Below, in pieces: positions 54,120-61,796 of a stretch of 64,000 bases of DNA. The position numbers were made by a program, and so were the translations under genes. The notes under the pieces are model-generated. The model was not told the DNA's origin and ran no database searches. It worked only from the letters and a program-made list of their open reading frames with translations. The stretch comes from Amphritea atlantica. Lineage in GTDB: Bacteria; Pseudomonadota; Gammaproteobacteria; Pseudomonadales; Balneatricaceae. The stretch covers positions 137,275 through 201,274 of the forward strand of contig NZ_FOGB01000008.1 in assembly GCF_900111095.1 (NCBI RefSeq), in the 5' to 3' direction. The stretch's first letter is position 1. Each line of letters opens with the position of its first letter.

Positions 54120-54395
54120 GCAGAGTAATCAATGGGGATCCTGAATCTGGTTTCGCTTCAGATTCAATGCGCTGGGGACGCGGCTTTTACACAGGGGCAG
54201 TAACAGAAAATAATCGCAATTAAGCCCGTGTGGGTATAAAAAATTTTCAAGTTCGAAGCGGAAATTCTGTACTAAGCTGAAGTTACTCTGCAAAGACAGA
54301 GAAGCAATAGCCTCAATAAGTTGGGGCTGAAAAGAGATAGAAGAAAATACTTCGCATGCCACATGTAGCCCCGCTAGCGCGGGGCTCTCTTTTTT
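54120..54395 (+). ncRNA. Candidate small RNA with its own terminator
   Basis: Between divergent genes there is a strong plus-strand terminator (AGCCCCGC 54367-54374 with GCGGGGCT 54379-54386, then CTCTTTTTT) but no plus-strand gene before it. Upstream hairpins are TGAATCTG/CAGATTCA (54142-54166) and CTCTG/CAGAG (54286-54301). A loose promoter (TTGTCG, 15 bases, TAAAAT near 54074-54100) lies ahead. The 5' end is a guess. No known RNA family is recognised. The rest of 53890-54547 holds nothing else. Confidence 0.4.
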
Positions 54396-54547
54396 GTTCT
54401 TTTTATCAGATGCTTTCATTGGCTGTTCCTGCCCCGGCTTTCATCATAAAATTGATATCAGCGATTCAACGCATTGTGCTTGCGTTGATGATTTCTGGTT
54501 TATCATCGCGATAGCCACCGATCTGAACCATCCACTGGAGAACAGAT

Positions 54548-55237
54548 ATGCACAGACAGACCTTTGCTTTTGATGTTTATGGCACTCTGGTCGATCCACT
54601 CGAGATGGGCAGGCATCTGCAGATGATGGTGGGTGATAAAGCCGGAGATCTGGCCAGGATATGGCGGGAAAAGCAGGTAGAGTATGCTTTTCGACGTGGC
54701 CTGATGGGACGATACGAGCCGTTTAATATCTGTACCCTTCAGGCGCTTGAGTATGCCCTCAGCATAACCGGTCTTTCTCTGACGACAGAGCAGCAACAGT
54801 TCCTGATGGCCCAATATCAGCAACTGGCGACCTATAGCGATGTTATTCCTGCTATCGAGTCGTTGCGGGCGCAGGGCCACTACTGCGTGGCTTTTTCTAA
54901 CGGTCCTGCTGACAAGGTCAGAACATTGTTGAACAATGCTAATGTGCTGGAGTTGCTGGATGATGTTGTCAGCGTCGATGAGATTAAACGCTATAAACCC
55001 GATCCGGCGGTCTACCTGCATCTGTTGAATCGCACCGCCAGCCGGGCGGGTGATACCTGGCTGATATCGAGCAATGCCTGGGATGTGATGGGAGCTAAAC
55101 ATGCGGGGCTGAATGCCGCATGGGTTCAGCGAGATACGGCTGCGGTGTTTGATTTTTGGGATATTTCACCGGATAAAGTCGTGAATTCACTCCAGAATCT
55201 TGCAGAAGAGTTCAGTATAAGCAACGGTTTGGAGTGA
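54548..55237 (+). CDS. HAD-superfamily hydrolase, L-2-haloacid dehalogenase type
   Basis: A 229-residue HAD hydrolase of the type II haloacid-dehalogenase group. The nucleophile Asp is in FAFDVYGTLVDPLEMG (about residue 9), motif II is FSNGPADKV, Lys is in IKRYKPDPAVYLHLL and the acidic motif is ISSNAWDVMGAKHAGLNAAWV. The SSNAWD motif and the cap domain with GRYEPF-type arginine region favour hydrolysis of a 2-haloacid to 2-hydroxyacid, but related phosphatases share the fold. It is a stand-alone plus-strand gene. Confidence 0.85.
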   Translation: MHRQTFAFDVYGTLVDPLEMGRHLQMMVGDKAGDLARIWREKQVEYAFRRGLMGRYEPFNICTLQALEYALSITGLSLTTEQQQFLMAQYQQLATYSDVIPAIESLRAQGHYCVAFSNGPADKVRTLLNNANVLELLDDVVSVDEIKRYKPDPAVYLHLLNRTASRAGDTWLISSNAWDVMGAKHAGLNAAWVQRDTAAVFDFWDISPDKVVNSLQNLAEEFSISNGLE

Positions 55238-55264
55238 TAAATGCTCGCTTTTGGTGCGGTGCGG

Positions 55265-55292
55265 AAAAAAAGGACCCGGCGGGCGCCGGGTC
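55265..55292 (-). terminator. Minus-strand intrinsic terminator
   Basis: GACCCGGC (55273-55280) pairs with GCCGGGTC (55285-55292). On the minus strand seven T follow (55271-55265). It probably ends the pirin-family transcript that starts near 56272. The 270 bases between contain the 22-bp repeats and a small GGGCT/AGCCC hairpin. Confidence 0.75.
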
Positions 55293-55503
55293 GAAGTAAG
55301 CCAAATTAGTGGCTCAAAAAGCAAAGTGCTATTTCAATATAGCGAATTATTTGTGCATTGCAACAATGTTTTGGTAAAAATTTTATTACACACCGGGGTA
55401 ATCGGGCTGAAAGCCCCATTCTGTTTGGAATTCTTTTGTTATATACCGATTTGTTTTAAAAACGCTGACGCTTGAATCAGGCTGTTTACCGAACCCTTTT
55501 CAG

Positions 55504-55569
55504 GTCAGGAGCAGAGGTTTTTTAAGTCAGGAGTTGGGGTTTTCCCGGTCAGGAGCCGGGCTTTTCAGG
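55504..55569. repeat. Imperfect 22-bp tandem repeat, three copies, overlapping a gene's stop
   Basis: Units begin GTCAGGAG at 55504, 55526 and 55548, each 22 bp and T-rich in the second half. The last unit covers the stop codon of the minus-strand pirin gene (55565-55567). Confidence 0.85.
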
Positions 55570-56272
55570 GCAGGGTGAAATAAAAGCCCTCGGCACGACT
55601 GATTCCCCGCAGGGAGATCAGTGGTTCATCTTCAAACAGCATCGCATCACCCGCCAGTAATAAACTGCCATTGACCTCCAGTTCGCCCCTGAAGAGAAAC
55701 AGAAAGCCGTGCGCTGCGGCTGGCAGACCGTAGCTGGTGTGCTGCAAACGGAACTGATACATCTCAGCATTTTGACCCAGTTGCAGGGAATCATCCCGGC
55801 CATCAGGGGATGCGATCAGTTGTACCCCCTCGCGACTCAGGAGTTTACGCGACTGATAGCGTGGTGAATTGCCGGTGGTCTCGGGTACGATCCAGAACTG
55901 CAGCATTTTCAGGTTGTTTTCCAGCGAGGCATTCTGTTCGGTGAACTCAGTGCCTGTTCCGGTACTGAGCAGTTGCAGGCTACGGCCCTCTAACAGCTTT
56001 CGGTTGCCCAGCGAGTCGGTATGCAGGTTTTTACCATCGAGAATAACGGAGATGATCTCCATATCCTGGTGGGTGCTCGGATCGATTGCCGCACCCGGAT
56101 GCAACAGATCTTCATTGGCCACCCGCAGTTCGGAAATTCCCATCCATTCTGGATCGAAATAGCTGCCGAATGAGAATACATGCCGGGATTCAAGCCAGCC
56201 GAAATGGGCATAACCCCGGTCTGAAGCACGTTTTATTCTGATCATCTGGGTTCGCAAGTGAAAACTGTTCAT
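55565..56272 (-). CDS. Pirin-family protein, YhaK-like
   Basis: A bicupin protein of about 235 residues. The core MIRIKRASDRGYAHFGWLESRHVFSFGSYFDPEWMGISELRVANEDLLHPGAAID matches the YhaK/pirin start, followed by HQDMEIISVILDG and STGTGTEFTEQNAS. Two usual metal-site histidines are altered: the family's THPHRDME reads STHQDME and the GVRHSE motif reads GTEFTE, so iron binding may be lost. The open frame reaches 56335, but homology begins at the ATG at 56245. The ATG at 56272 has AGGG ahead; I list the longer version. Confidence 0.75.
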   Translation of the reverse strand: MNSFHLRTQMIRIKRASDRGYAHFGWLESRHVFSFGSYFDPEWMGISELRVANEDLLHPGAAIDPSTHQDMEIISVILDGKNLHTDSLGNRKLLEGRSLQLLSTGTGTEFTEQNASLENNLKMLQFWIVPETTGNSPRYQSRKLLSREGVQLIASPDGRDDSLQLGQNAEMYQFRLQHTSYGLPAAAHGFLFLFRGELEVNGSLLLAGDAMLFEDEPLISLRGISRAEGFYFTLP

Positions 56273-56369
56273 CACTGTTTTACCCTGTCCGCAGCAGAGT
56301 GTAAATACGAAGATAAGTTTTACCATCCTCTGCATCAGGGTAAGATGCTGCTTTTATCGGGGGAATTCA

Positions 56370-57119
56370 GTGGATCTTATCCTGTCATTTAGCTGGGCGT
56401 TCTGGCTGTTAGCCGCCATCGGTGTGTTATTAACCGGTATTTCTAAGTCAGGCTTTGCCGGAGGTGTTGGCGTGATTAGCGTACCGCTGATGTCGCTCTA
56501 TATCGGTCCGGTGCAGGCCGCCGCCATTATGCTGCCACTATTGATTCTGATGGACTATTTCAGTGTTCGGGCCTGGTGGCACAGTAAACGTAACGATCTG
56601 TTAAAGATTATGGTGCCGGGTGCGGTGCTGGGGATCTTTATCGGCTATCTGCTGTTTGGTTATCTGAATGACGATGTGTTACGCCTGTTGCTGGGTATTC
56701 TGTCGATTGGTTTTGCCCTCTGGGGGCTACTGAACGGTTCAAAGCTGGGCCGGACCGCTTCGCCGGTGGTCGGATCTATCTCCAGCATGGTAGCGGGGTT
56801 CACCAGCTTTATCGCCCATGCCGGGGGGCCGCCGATGAATTTCTATCTGATTCCTATGAAACTGCCCCGGGCCGAATTTCTGGGCACCGCAGTGGTGTTT
56901 CTGGCGATCGTCAATCTGGTCAAACTGGTGGCCTATGGCGTACTGGGACAGATCAATACCGATAACCTGCTGGTGGGGCTGGTGCTGGCCCCTGTCGCCT
57001 GGATCGGTATCAGATTGGGGTTGGTGATCCATCATAAGCTGGATGATCAGCTGTTCTACCGCATTATTCTGATTATGCTGCTGATAGTCGGTATTAAGCT
57101 GATCTATGATGGTATCTGA
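56370..57119 (+). CDS. TauE/SafE-family sulfite/organosulfonate exporter
   Basis: A 249-residue membrane protein with about eight hydrophobic segments and the duplicated TauE/SafE half signature: GISKSGFAGGVGVISVPLMSLYIGPVQAAAIMLPLLILMDYFSVRAWW, then GSISSMVAGFTSFIAHAGGPPMNFYLIPMKLPRAEFLGTAVVFLAIVNLVKL. It starts with GTG, with GGGGGA at good spacing. It probably exports sulfite or small organic anions; the substrate is unproven. Divergent from the YhaK-like gene. Confidence 0.88.
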   Translation: MDLILSFSWAFWLLAAIGVLLTGISKSGFAGGVGVISVPLMSLYIGPVQAAAIMLPLLILMDYFSVRAWWHSKRNDLLKIMVPGAVLGIFIGYLLFGYLNDDVLRLLLGILSIGFALWGLLNGSKLGRTASPVVGSISSMVAGFTSFIAHAGGPPMNFYLIPMKLPRAEFLGTAVVFLAIVNLVKLVAYGVLGQINTDNLLVGLVLAPVAWIGIRLGLVIHHKLDDQLFYRIILIMLLIVGIKLIYDGI

Positions 57120-57214
57120 AGGCGCCTGATCTGAGCGTTTTTTTACCCAGGGCTGGCTCTTTTTTTAAAATGGCTGCTAGGCTTTACTCATTGAACCGTT
57201 CATGGGAGTGAGTT

Positions 57215-58768
57215 ATGTCAGCAAAGCCGGTCGTCGCGGATAACAAGCCCGCTAAGGTCGAGCTCATTGAGGGGCAGGAATATCATTTCTGTGTCTGTGG
57301 GCGTTCTTCTAAACAACCTTTCTGCGATGGTTCCCATGGGGAGACGGGCCTGACACCCAAAGCGTTCCGGGCTGAAAGTACCGGGGAAGCGTGGCTGTGC
57401 GTCTGCAAACATACCAGCAACGCGCCCTACTGTGATGGCAGCCATAAACAGTTTGATTCCGCCGCTGTGGGCCATGAGGGGCCGGGGTCGGCTGTGTCTG
57501 ATGCTTCCGATAACACGCCTCCGCAGGCGGTGAATACGCCTGAGGAGTCCACTGTCGAGTTTATCCATCAACTGGCCCGTGACGGGATCAAAGGGGTCGG
57601 CTCCCATGGTCCGATGACCGCAATGGGTGTGCCCCGCAATCAGCTGCCGGCCTGGGATGATATTCAGATTATGGTCGCTCAGATGGCCCGTAAGCCGTTG
57701 CAGGAAGATGCGGTGGTGGAAACTTCGCTGGTGATCGGCCCGGAAGCGAAAAAACCGTTGCAGCTGGATATCCCTCTGTTTGTCTCCGATATGAGCTTTG
57801 GCGCTTTGTCGGAAGAAGCGAAAACCGCTCTGGCAAAAGGGGCTGAGCTAGCCGGTACGGGGATCTGTTCCGGTGAGGGCGGTATGCTGCCGGAGGAACA
57901 GCAGGCCAACTCCCGTTACTTCTATGAGCTTGCCAGCGCTAAATTTGGTTATCGGGAAGAGTTGTTAACCCGAGTGCAGGCGTTTCATTTTAAAGGGGGG
58001 CAGGGGGCTAAAACCGGTACCGGAGGTCATCTGCCCGCCAGTAAAAATGTCGGCAAGATCTCTCAGGTACGGGGGATTCCGGAGGGACAGGAAGCACTAT
58101 CGCCGCCGACGTTTACCGATCTTCACAGTGTGGCCGATTTTAGTCTCTTTGCCGACCGGGTTCGGGAGATCAGTGGGGGGATTCCGGTAGGCTTTAAGCT
58201 CAGTGCCAACCATATTGAGCGGGATATCGAGTTTGCTCTGAAAGCCGGAGCCGATTATATCATTCTTGATGGTCGGGGCGGCGGTACGGGAGCCGCGCCA
58301 CAGCTGTTCAGAGACCATATCAGTGTACCCACGATTCCGGCGCTGGCCAGGGCCAGGCGCTGTCTGAACACCAACGGTGCCAGTGGGCGGGTGACGTTGA
58401 TTATTACCGGCGGGTTACGGGTGCCCAGTGACTTTGTTAAAGCACTGGCACTGGGCGCCGATGGTATCGCGCTGGCCAACAGTGCGATGCAGTCGATCGG
58501 CTGCGTGGCGGCGCGGATCTGTAATACCAATAACTGTCCGGCGGGTATCGCAACCCAGAAGGCTGACCTGCGCCAGCGCTTGAATGTGGATAAGTCTGCC
58601 GCTCAACTGGCCAACTTTCTGACCGGCTCGGTGCATCTGATGCAGGTGATGGCCCGGGCCTGCGGGCATCATCATCTGCAACAGTTTGATATGGGCGATC
58701 TGGCTACCTGGAATCGTGATCTGGCGTATCTTTCGGGGATAACCTATTCAGGTGTTGTCCCCCTCTGA
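57215..58768 (+). CDS. Double CDGSH iron-sulfur domain fused to glutamate-synthase FMN domain
   Basis: A 517-residue fusion. Two CDGSH zinc-finger-like [2Fe-2S] motifs come first: Cys26, Cys28, Cys37, His41 (FCVCGRSSKQPFCDGSH) and Cys62, Cys64, Cys73, His77 (LCVCKHTSNAPYCDGSH). Each has the 3Cys-1His ligand set. After a Pro/Ser linker to about residue 105, a GltB-like FMN domain follows: FVSDMSFGALSEEAKTALAKGAELAGTGICSGEGGM, FHFKGGQGAKTGTGGHLPASK, DGRGGGTGAAP, and a 3Fe-4S-type cluster CVAARICNTNNCPAGIATQ. No glutaminase domain exists, so it is not a full glutamate synthase. Confidence 0.88.
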   Translation: MSAKPVVADNKPAKVELIEGQEYHFCVCGRSSKQPFCDGSHGETGLTPKAFRAESTGEAWLCVCKHTSNAPYCDGSHKQFDSAAVGHEGPGSAVSDASDNTPPQAVNTPEESTVEFIHQLARDGIKGVGSHGPMTAMGVPRNQLPAWDDIQIMVAQMARKPLQEDAVVETSLVIGPEAKKPLQLDIPLFVSDMSFGALSEEAKTALAKGAELAGTGICSGEGGMLPEEQQANSRYFYELASAKFGYREELLTRVQAFHFKGGQGAKTGTGGHLPASKNVGKISQVRGIPEGQEALSPPTFTDLHSVADFSLFADRVREISGGIPVGFKLSANHIERDIEFALKAGADYIILDGRGGGTGAAPQLFRDHISVPTIPALARARRCLNTNGASGRVTLIITGGLRVPSDFVKALALGADGIALANSAMQSIGCVAARICNTNNCPAGIATQKADLRQRLNVDKSAAQLANFLTGSVHLMQVMARACGHHHLQQFDMGDLATWNRDLAYLSGITYSGVVPL

Positions 58769-58785
58769 ATGGAGGGGGATCGGTT

Positions 58786-59619
58786 TTACTGTGAATCGGT
58801 CAGGGTGCCCTGCTGATAATCACGGATCGCCTGATTAATTTCAGCCTGAGTATTCATCACAAAGGGGCCGTAGTGAGCCACCGGCTCTTTCAGGGGCTCG
58901 CCACTGAGTAGCAGAGTACCGGCACCGTTGGCGGATGTGATCTGCAACGCCTCAGGTTCGGTTATTTTCGCCATCTGCCGGGTGGTTATTGCTTTACCAT
59001 TCAGACTCAGCTCCCCTTCATAGACATAGAGCAGCAGCGTCCGGCCCGCGCTGTTTGCAATACTGATATCAGCATCCGCTTTCAGGCAGAGATCTGCAAC
59101 CGTGGCATTGCCAGGGAGTTGCTGCAGCGGGCCGTTGAATGATTGGCCATCCAGGGAGATCCCGCCGCCGATCACTTTCACTTCGGCATTTTCCAGCGGC
59201 TGCCAGGGTAGCTGTTCACGGCCAACATCTTTCCAGTCCGGGTCTTTCATCTTCAGGCTGGCGGGCAGGTTGAGCCACAGCTGAAAACCGTGCATCAGGC
59301 CATCTTTCTGCAGCGGCATCTCGGAATGAATAATGCCCCGTCCGGCCGACATCCATTGCGCTTCACCGCTTTGTACTCCGCCTTTGTTACCCAGATGATC
59401 CTGATGTTCAAACCCACCATGACGGATATAGGTGAGGGTTTCGATACCCCGGTGCGGATGCGCTGGAAAGCCTGAGCCGTAATCATTCGGGTTATCCGAA
59501 TAGATCTCATCCAGCATCAGGAAAGGGTCGAGACCATTATCACGAAAGCCGTGAACCCGCTGTATTTTGACACCGGCACCATCGGCGGATGGATGGCTCT
59601 GAATGATTTGAATCGTCAT
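58786..59619 (-). CDS. Pirin-family protein with intact metal site
   Basis: A 277-residue bicupin. The N-terminal cupin has FPAHPHRGIETLTYIRHGGFEHQDHLGNKG and GRGIIHSEMP, giving the three His and one Glu that bind iron in human pirin and E. coli YhhW (quercetinase-type activity). The pirin C-terminal region has YGPFVMNTQAEINQAIRDYQQGTL. It is divergent from a LysR regulator gene with 131 bp between, implying shared control with the glutathionyl-hydroquinone reductase beyond it. The substrate may be a flavonoid or other phenolic (inference). Confidence 0.9.
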   Translation of the reverse strand: MTIQIIQSHPSADGAGVKIQRVHGFRDNGLDPFLMLDEIYSDNPNDYGSGFPAHPHRGIETLTYIRHGGFEHQDHLGNKGGVQSGEAQWMSAGRGIIHSEMPLQKDGLMHGFQLWLNLPASLKMKDPDWKDVGREQLPWQPLENAEVKVIGGGISLDGQSFNGPLQQLPGNATVADLCLKADADISIANSAGRTLLLYVYEGELSLNGKAITTRQMAKITEPEALQITSANGAGTLLLSGEPLKEPVAHYGPFVMNTQAEINQAIRDYQQGTLTDSQ

Positions 59620-59750
59620 AACGTACTCCTTCGGCTGAATCGATCTAAGCCGTACCTGATTTGATATGCTTCCATGATAGTCCTATATTTGGGAATGAAA
59701 ATCGGTATAAATAGAGTTATATATTCTATTTTTTAGAAAGGAATGATGGG

Positions 59751-60677
59751 GTGAAGGTAACACTAGAGCAGTGGCGGATGCTAAAAGCGGTTGTGGAGCA
59801 CGGTGGTTTTGCCCATGCCGCAGGGGTTGTGCATAAGAGTCAGTCGAGTATCCATCATGCGATTCAGAAGATGGAACTGATGCTGGATGTTAAATTGCTT
59901 GAAGTTAAAGGCCGCAAAGCACACCTGACTGACGCTGGGCGGCTATTGTTACAGAGAGCTGAGCATCTGCTGGAATCTGCTGCTAACATCGATTCACTGG
60001 CTGCGAGCCTGAATGCGGGTGTTGAGCCTGAGATCGCCATCGCTGTTGATCAGGTGTTTCCGCCGGAATATATCGGTAATGTACTGGAGCAGTTCTCTTC
60101 GGAATATCCCAACACCCGGATTCAGTTGTATGAAACGGTTCTGTCGGGTGCATCGGAAGCATTGAATCAGGGGCAGGTTGATCTGGCGATTGCAGGGTCG
60201 GGTGTGTCTCACTTTCTGGCAGAGCCCCTGTTTGCGGTGGATTTTCTTGCCGTAGCGGCTCCCAGTCATCAGGTCTTTAAGCAGTATCAACAGGGGCAGA
60301 CCCTGGTGGTTGATGATCTGATTAATTACCGGCAGCTGGTGACCCGGGATTCCGCTCTGTCAAAAAATGTTGATTCTGGCTGGCTGCAGGCAGATGAGCG
60401 CTGGACCGTGAGTAATATCGCCACAGCGACAGAGATGATCAGTCGGGGTATGGGGTTTGCCTGGATTCCGGTGACCCGTATGCGTCGTTTGCTGGAACAG
60501 GGGTTATTGTTGCCGATTCCTCTGCAGAACGGAGGTTGTCGTAGCGAGATGCTGCAGCTGTACTATGCCCGCCAGGATCAGAGTGGGCCAGGACTGAAGC
60601 GTCTGGCGGAGCTACTGCATCAGTGTTGTGATGCAGATAATTCTAATTATTCGAATATTAAATCCGTATTTAAGTGA
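59751..60677 (+). CDS. LysR-type transcriptional regulator between pirin and hydroquinone reductase genes
   Basis: A 308-residue LysR regulator with N-terminal helix-turn-helix (EQWRMLKAVVEHGGFAHAAGVVHKSQSSIHHAIQKMELML) and a C-terminal effector domain (LLEVKGRKAHLT...VDLAIAGSGVSHFL). The start is GTG with AAAGGA upstream; the nearby ATG pair is out of frame with an early stop. It probably regulates the divergent pirin and the following reductase in response to a phenolic or quinone stress. AT-rich palindromic sequence (ATATTCTATTTTTTAG) is present before the gene. Confidence 0.88.
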   Translation: MKVTLEQWRMLKAVVEHGGFAHAAGVVHKSQSSIHHAIQKMELMLDVKLLEVKGRKAHLTDAGRLLLQRAEHLLESAANIDSLAASLNAGVEPEIAIAVDQVFPPEYIGNVLEQFSSEYPNTRIQLYETVLSGASEALNQGQVDLAIAGSGVSHFLAEPLFAVDFLAVAAPSHQVFKQYQQGQTLVVDDLINYRQLVTRDSALSKNVDSGWLQADERWTVSNIATATEMISRGMGFAWIPVTRMRRLLEQGLLLPIPLQNGGCRSEMLQLYYARQDQSGPGLKRLAELLHQCCDADNSNYSNIKSVFK

Positions 60678-60738
60678 TTTTTAATCTATAAAATAGAATC
60701 TATTATGGTTTCATAGTGTAACCAAGCAGGAGGCCGTG

Positions 60739-61716
60739 ATGGGATTACTAATCGAAGGCAAATGGCATGATCAATGGTATGAAACTAAAAACTCCAAAGG
60801 TGAGTTTGTCCGTGAACAGGCGGGGTTTCGTCACTGGATAACCAGCGATGGCCGTCCCGGTCCTACCGGTGAGGGAAGATTCAGGGCTGAGCCTGGCCGC
60901 TATCATCTGTATGTCTCGCTGGCCTGTCCCTGGGCACATCGCACCCTGATCTTTCGTAAGCTCAAAGGACTGGAAGACCTGATTACGGTGTCGGTTGTCA
61001 GCCCGCATATGCTGGAACAGGGCTGGAGCTTCGATAGGGAAACCGGCTCAACTGGCGATCATCTGTACGGTTCTGAGTTTATGCATCAGATCTATACCCG
61101 GGCGCAAGCGGATTATACCGGCCGGGTGACAGTGCCAGTGCTGTGGGACAAACAGCAGCAGACCATCGTCAGCAATGAATCGTCAGAGATTATCCGCATG
61201 TTTAACTCAGCGTTTAACGACCTGACCGGCAATGAATGCGATCTCTGGCCTGAACTGCTGCGTGATGAGATTGAAGAGCTGAACAGCTGGATCTACGAGA
61301 CGGTGAACAATGGTGTGTATCGTTCAGGTTTTGCCACCACGCAGGACGCCTACGAACACAATGTTAAAGACCTGTTTGCCAGTCTTGATCGGATTGAGGT
61401 AATTCTGTCCCACAATCGCTACCTTGCGGGGGCGAAGCTAACTGAAGCGGACTGGCGTCTGTTTACCACCCTGATCCGGTTTGATGCGGTGTATCACGGT
61501 CACTTTAAATGTAACCTGAAACAGCTGCGCGAATACCCGAATATCAGTGGCTATGTCCGCGAGCTGTATCAGATTGAAGGGGTGGCTGAGACGGTTAATA
61601 TGGAACATATCAAACAACACTATTACTACAGCCACGATATGATCAACCCCACCCGGATCGTGCCTGTAGGGCCAGAGCATAACTTTGATGCCCCCCACGG
61701 TCGGGAGGCGATCTGA
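60739..61716 (+). CDS. yqjG: Glutathionyl-hydroquinone reductase (GST Xi class, YqjG/ECM4-like)
   Basis: A 325-residue glutathione transferase that reduces glutathionyl-hydroquinones. The catalytic Cys is in YVSLACPWAHRTLIFRKLKGLEDLI. Further Xi-class blocks are DYTGRVTVPVLWDKQQQTIVSNESSEIIRMFN, GVYRSGFATTQDAYEHNV and ITEADWRLF-type LTEADWRLFTTLIRFDAVYHGHFKCN. The ATG at 60739 (AGGAGG 5 bases ahead) is chosen over the GTG one codon earlier. It follows the LysR gene and ends at a bidirectional terminator. Confidence 0.93.
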   Translation: MGLLIEGKWHDQWYETKNSKGEFVREQAGFRHWITSDGRPGPTGEGRFRAEPGRYHLYVSLACPWAHRTLIFRKLKGLEDLITVSVVSPHMLEQGWSFDRETGSTGDHLYGSEFMHQIYTRAQADYTGRVTVPVLWDKQQQTIVSNESSEIIRMFNSAFNDLTGNECDLWPELLRDEIEELNSWIYETVNNGVYRSGFATTQDAYEHNVKDLFASLDRIEVILSHNRYLAGAKLTEADWRLFTTLIRFDAVYHGHFKCNLKQLREYPNISGYVRELYQIEGVAETVNMEHIKQHYYYSHDMINPTRIVPVGPEHNFDAPHGREAI

Positions 61717-61744
61717 CGGTTATCGGGTAGCTCAACGGCAGCAT

Positions 61745-61772
61745 AAAAAACCGCCCAATCAGGCGGTTTTTT
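61745..61772. terminator. Bidirectional intrinsic terminator
   Basis: ACCGCC/GGCGGT stem (61750-61755, 61762-61767) extended by A/T runs on both sides, between the convergent reductase and symporter genes. Confidence 0.92.
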
Positions 61773-61796
61773 GTCAGGTTCAGTTGAGCCGGAACG

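Noticed and set aside
54129-54419. 96-residue minus-strand open frame
   Set aside because: Its N-terminal codons are the reverse of a plus-strand terminator hairpin, it has no ribosome site, and the sequence looks unlike a real protein. Treated as chance.
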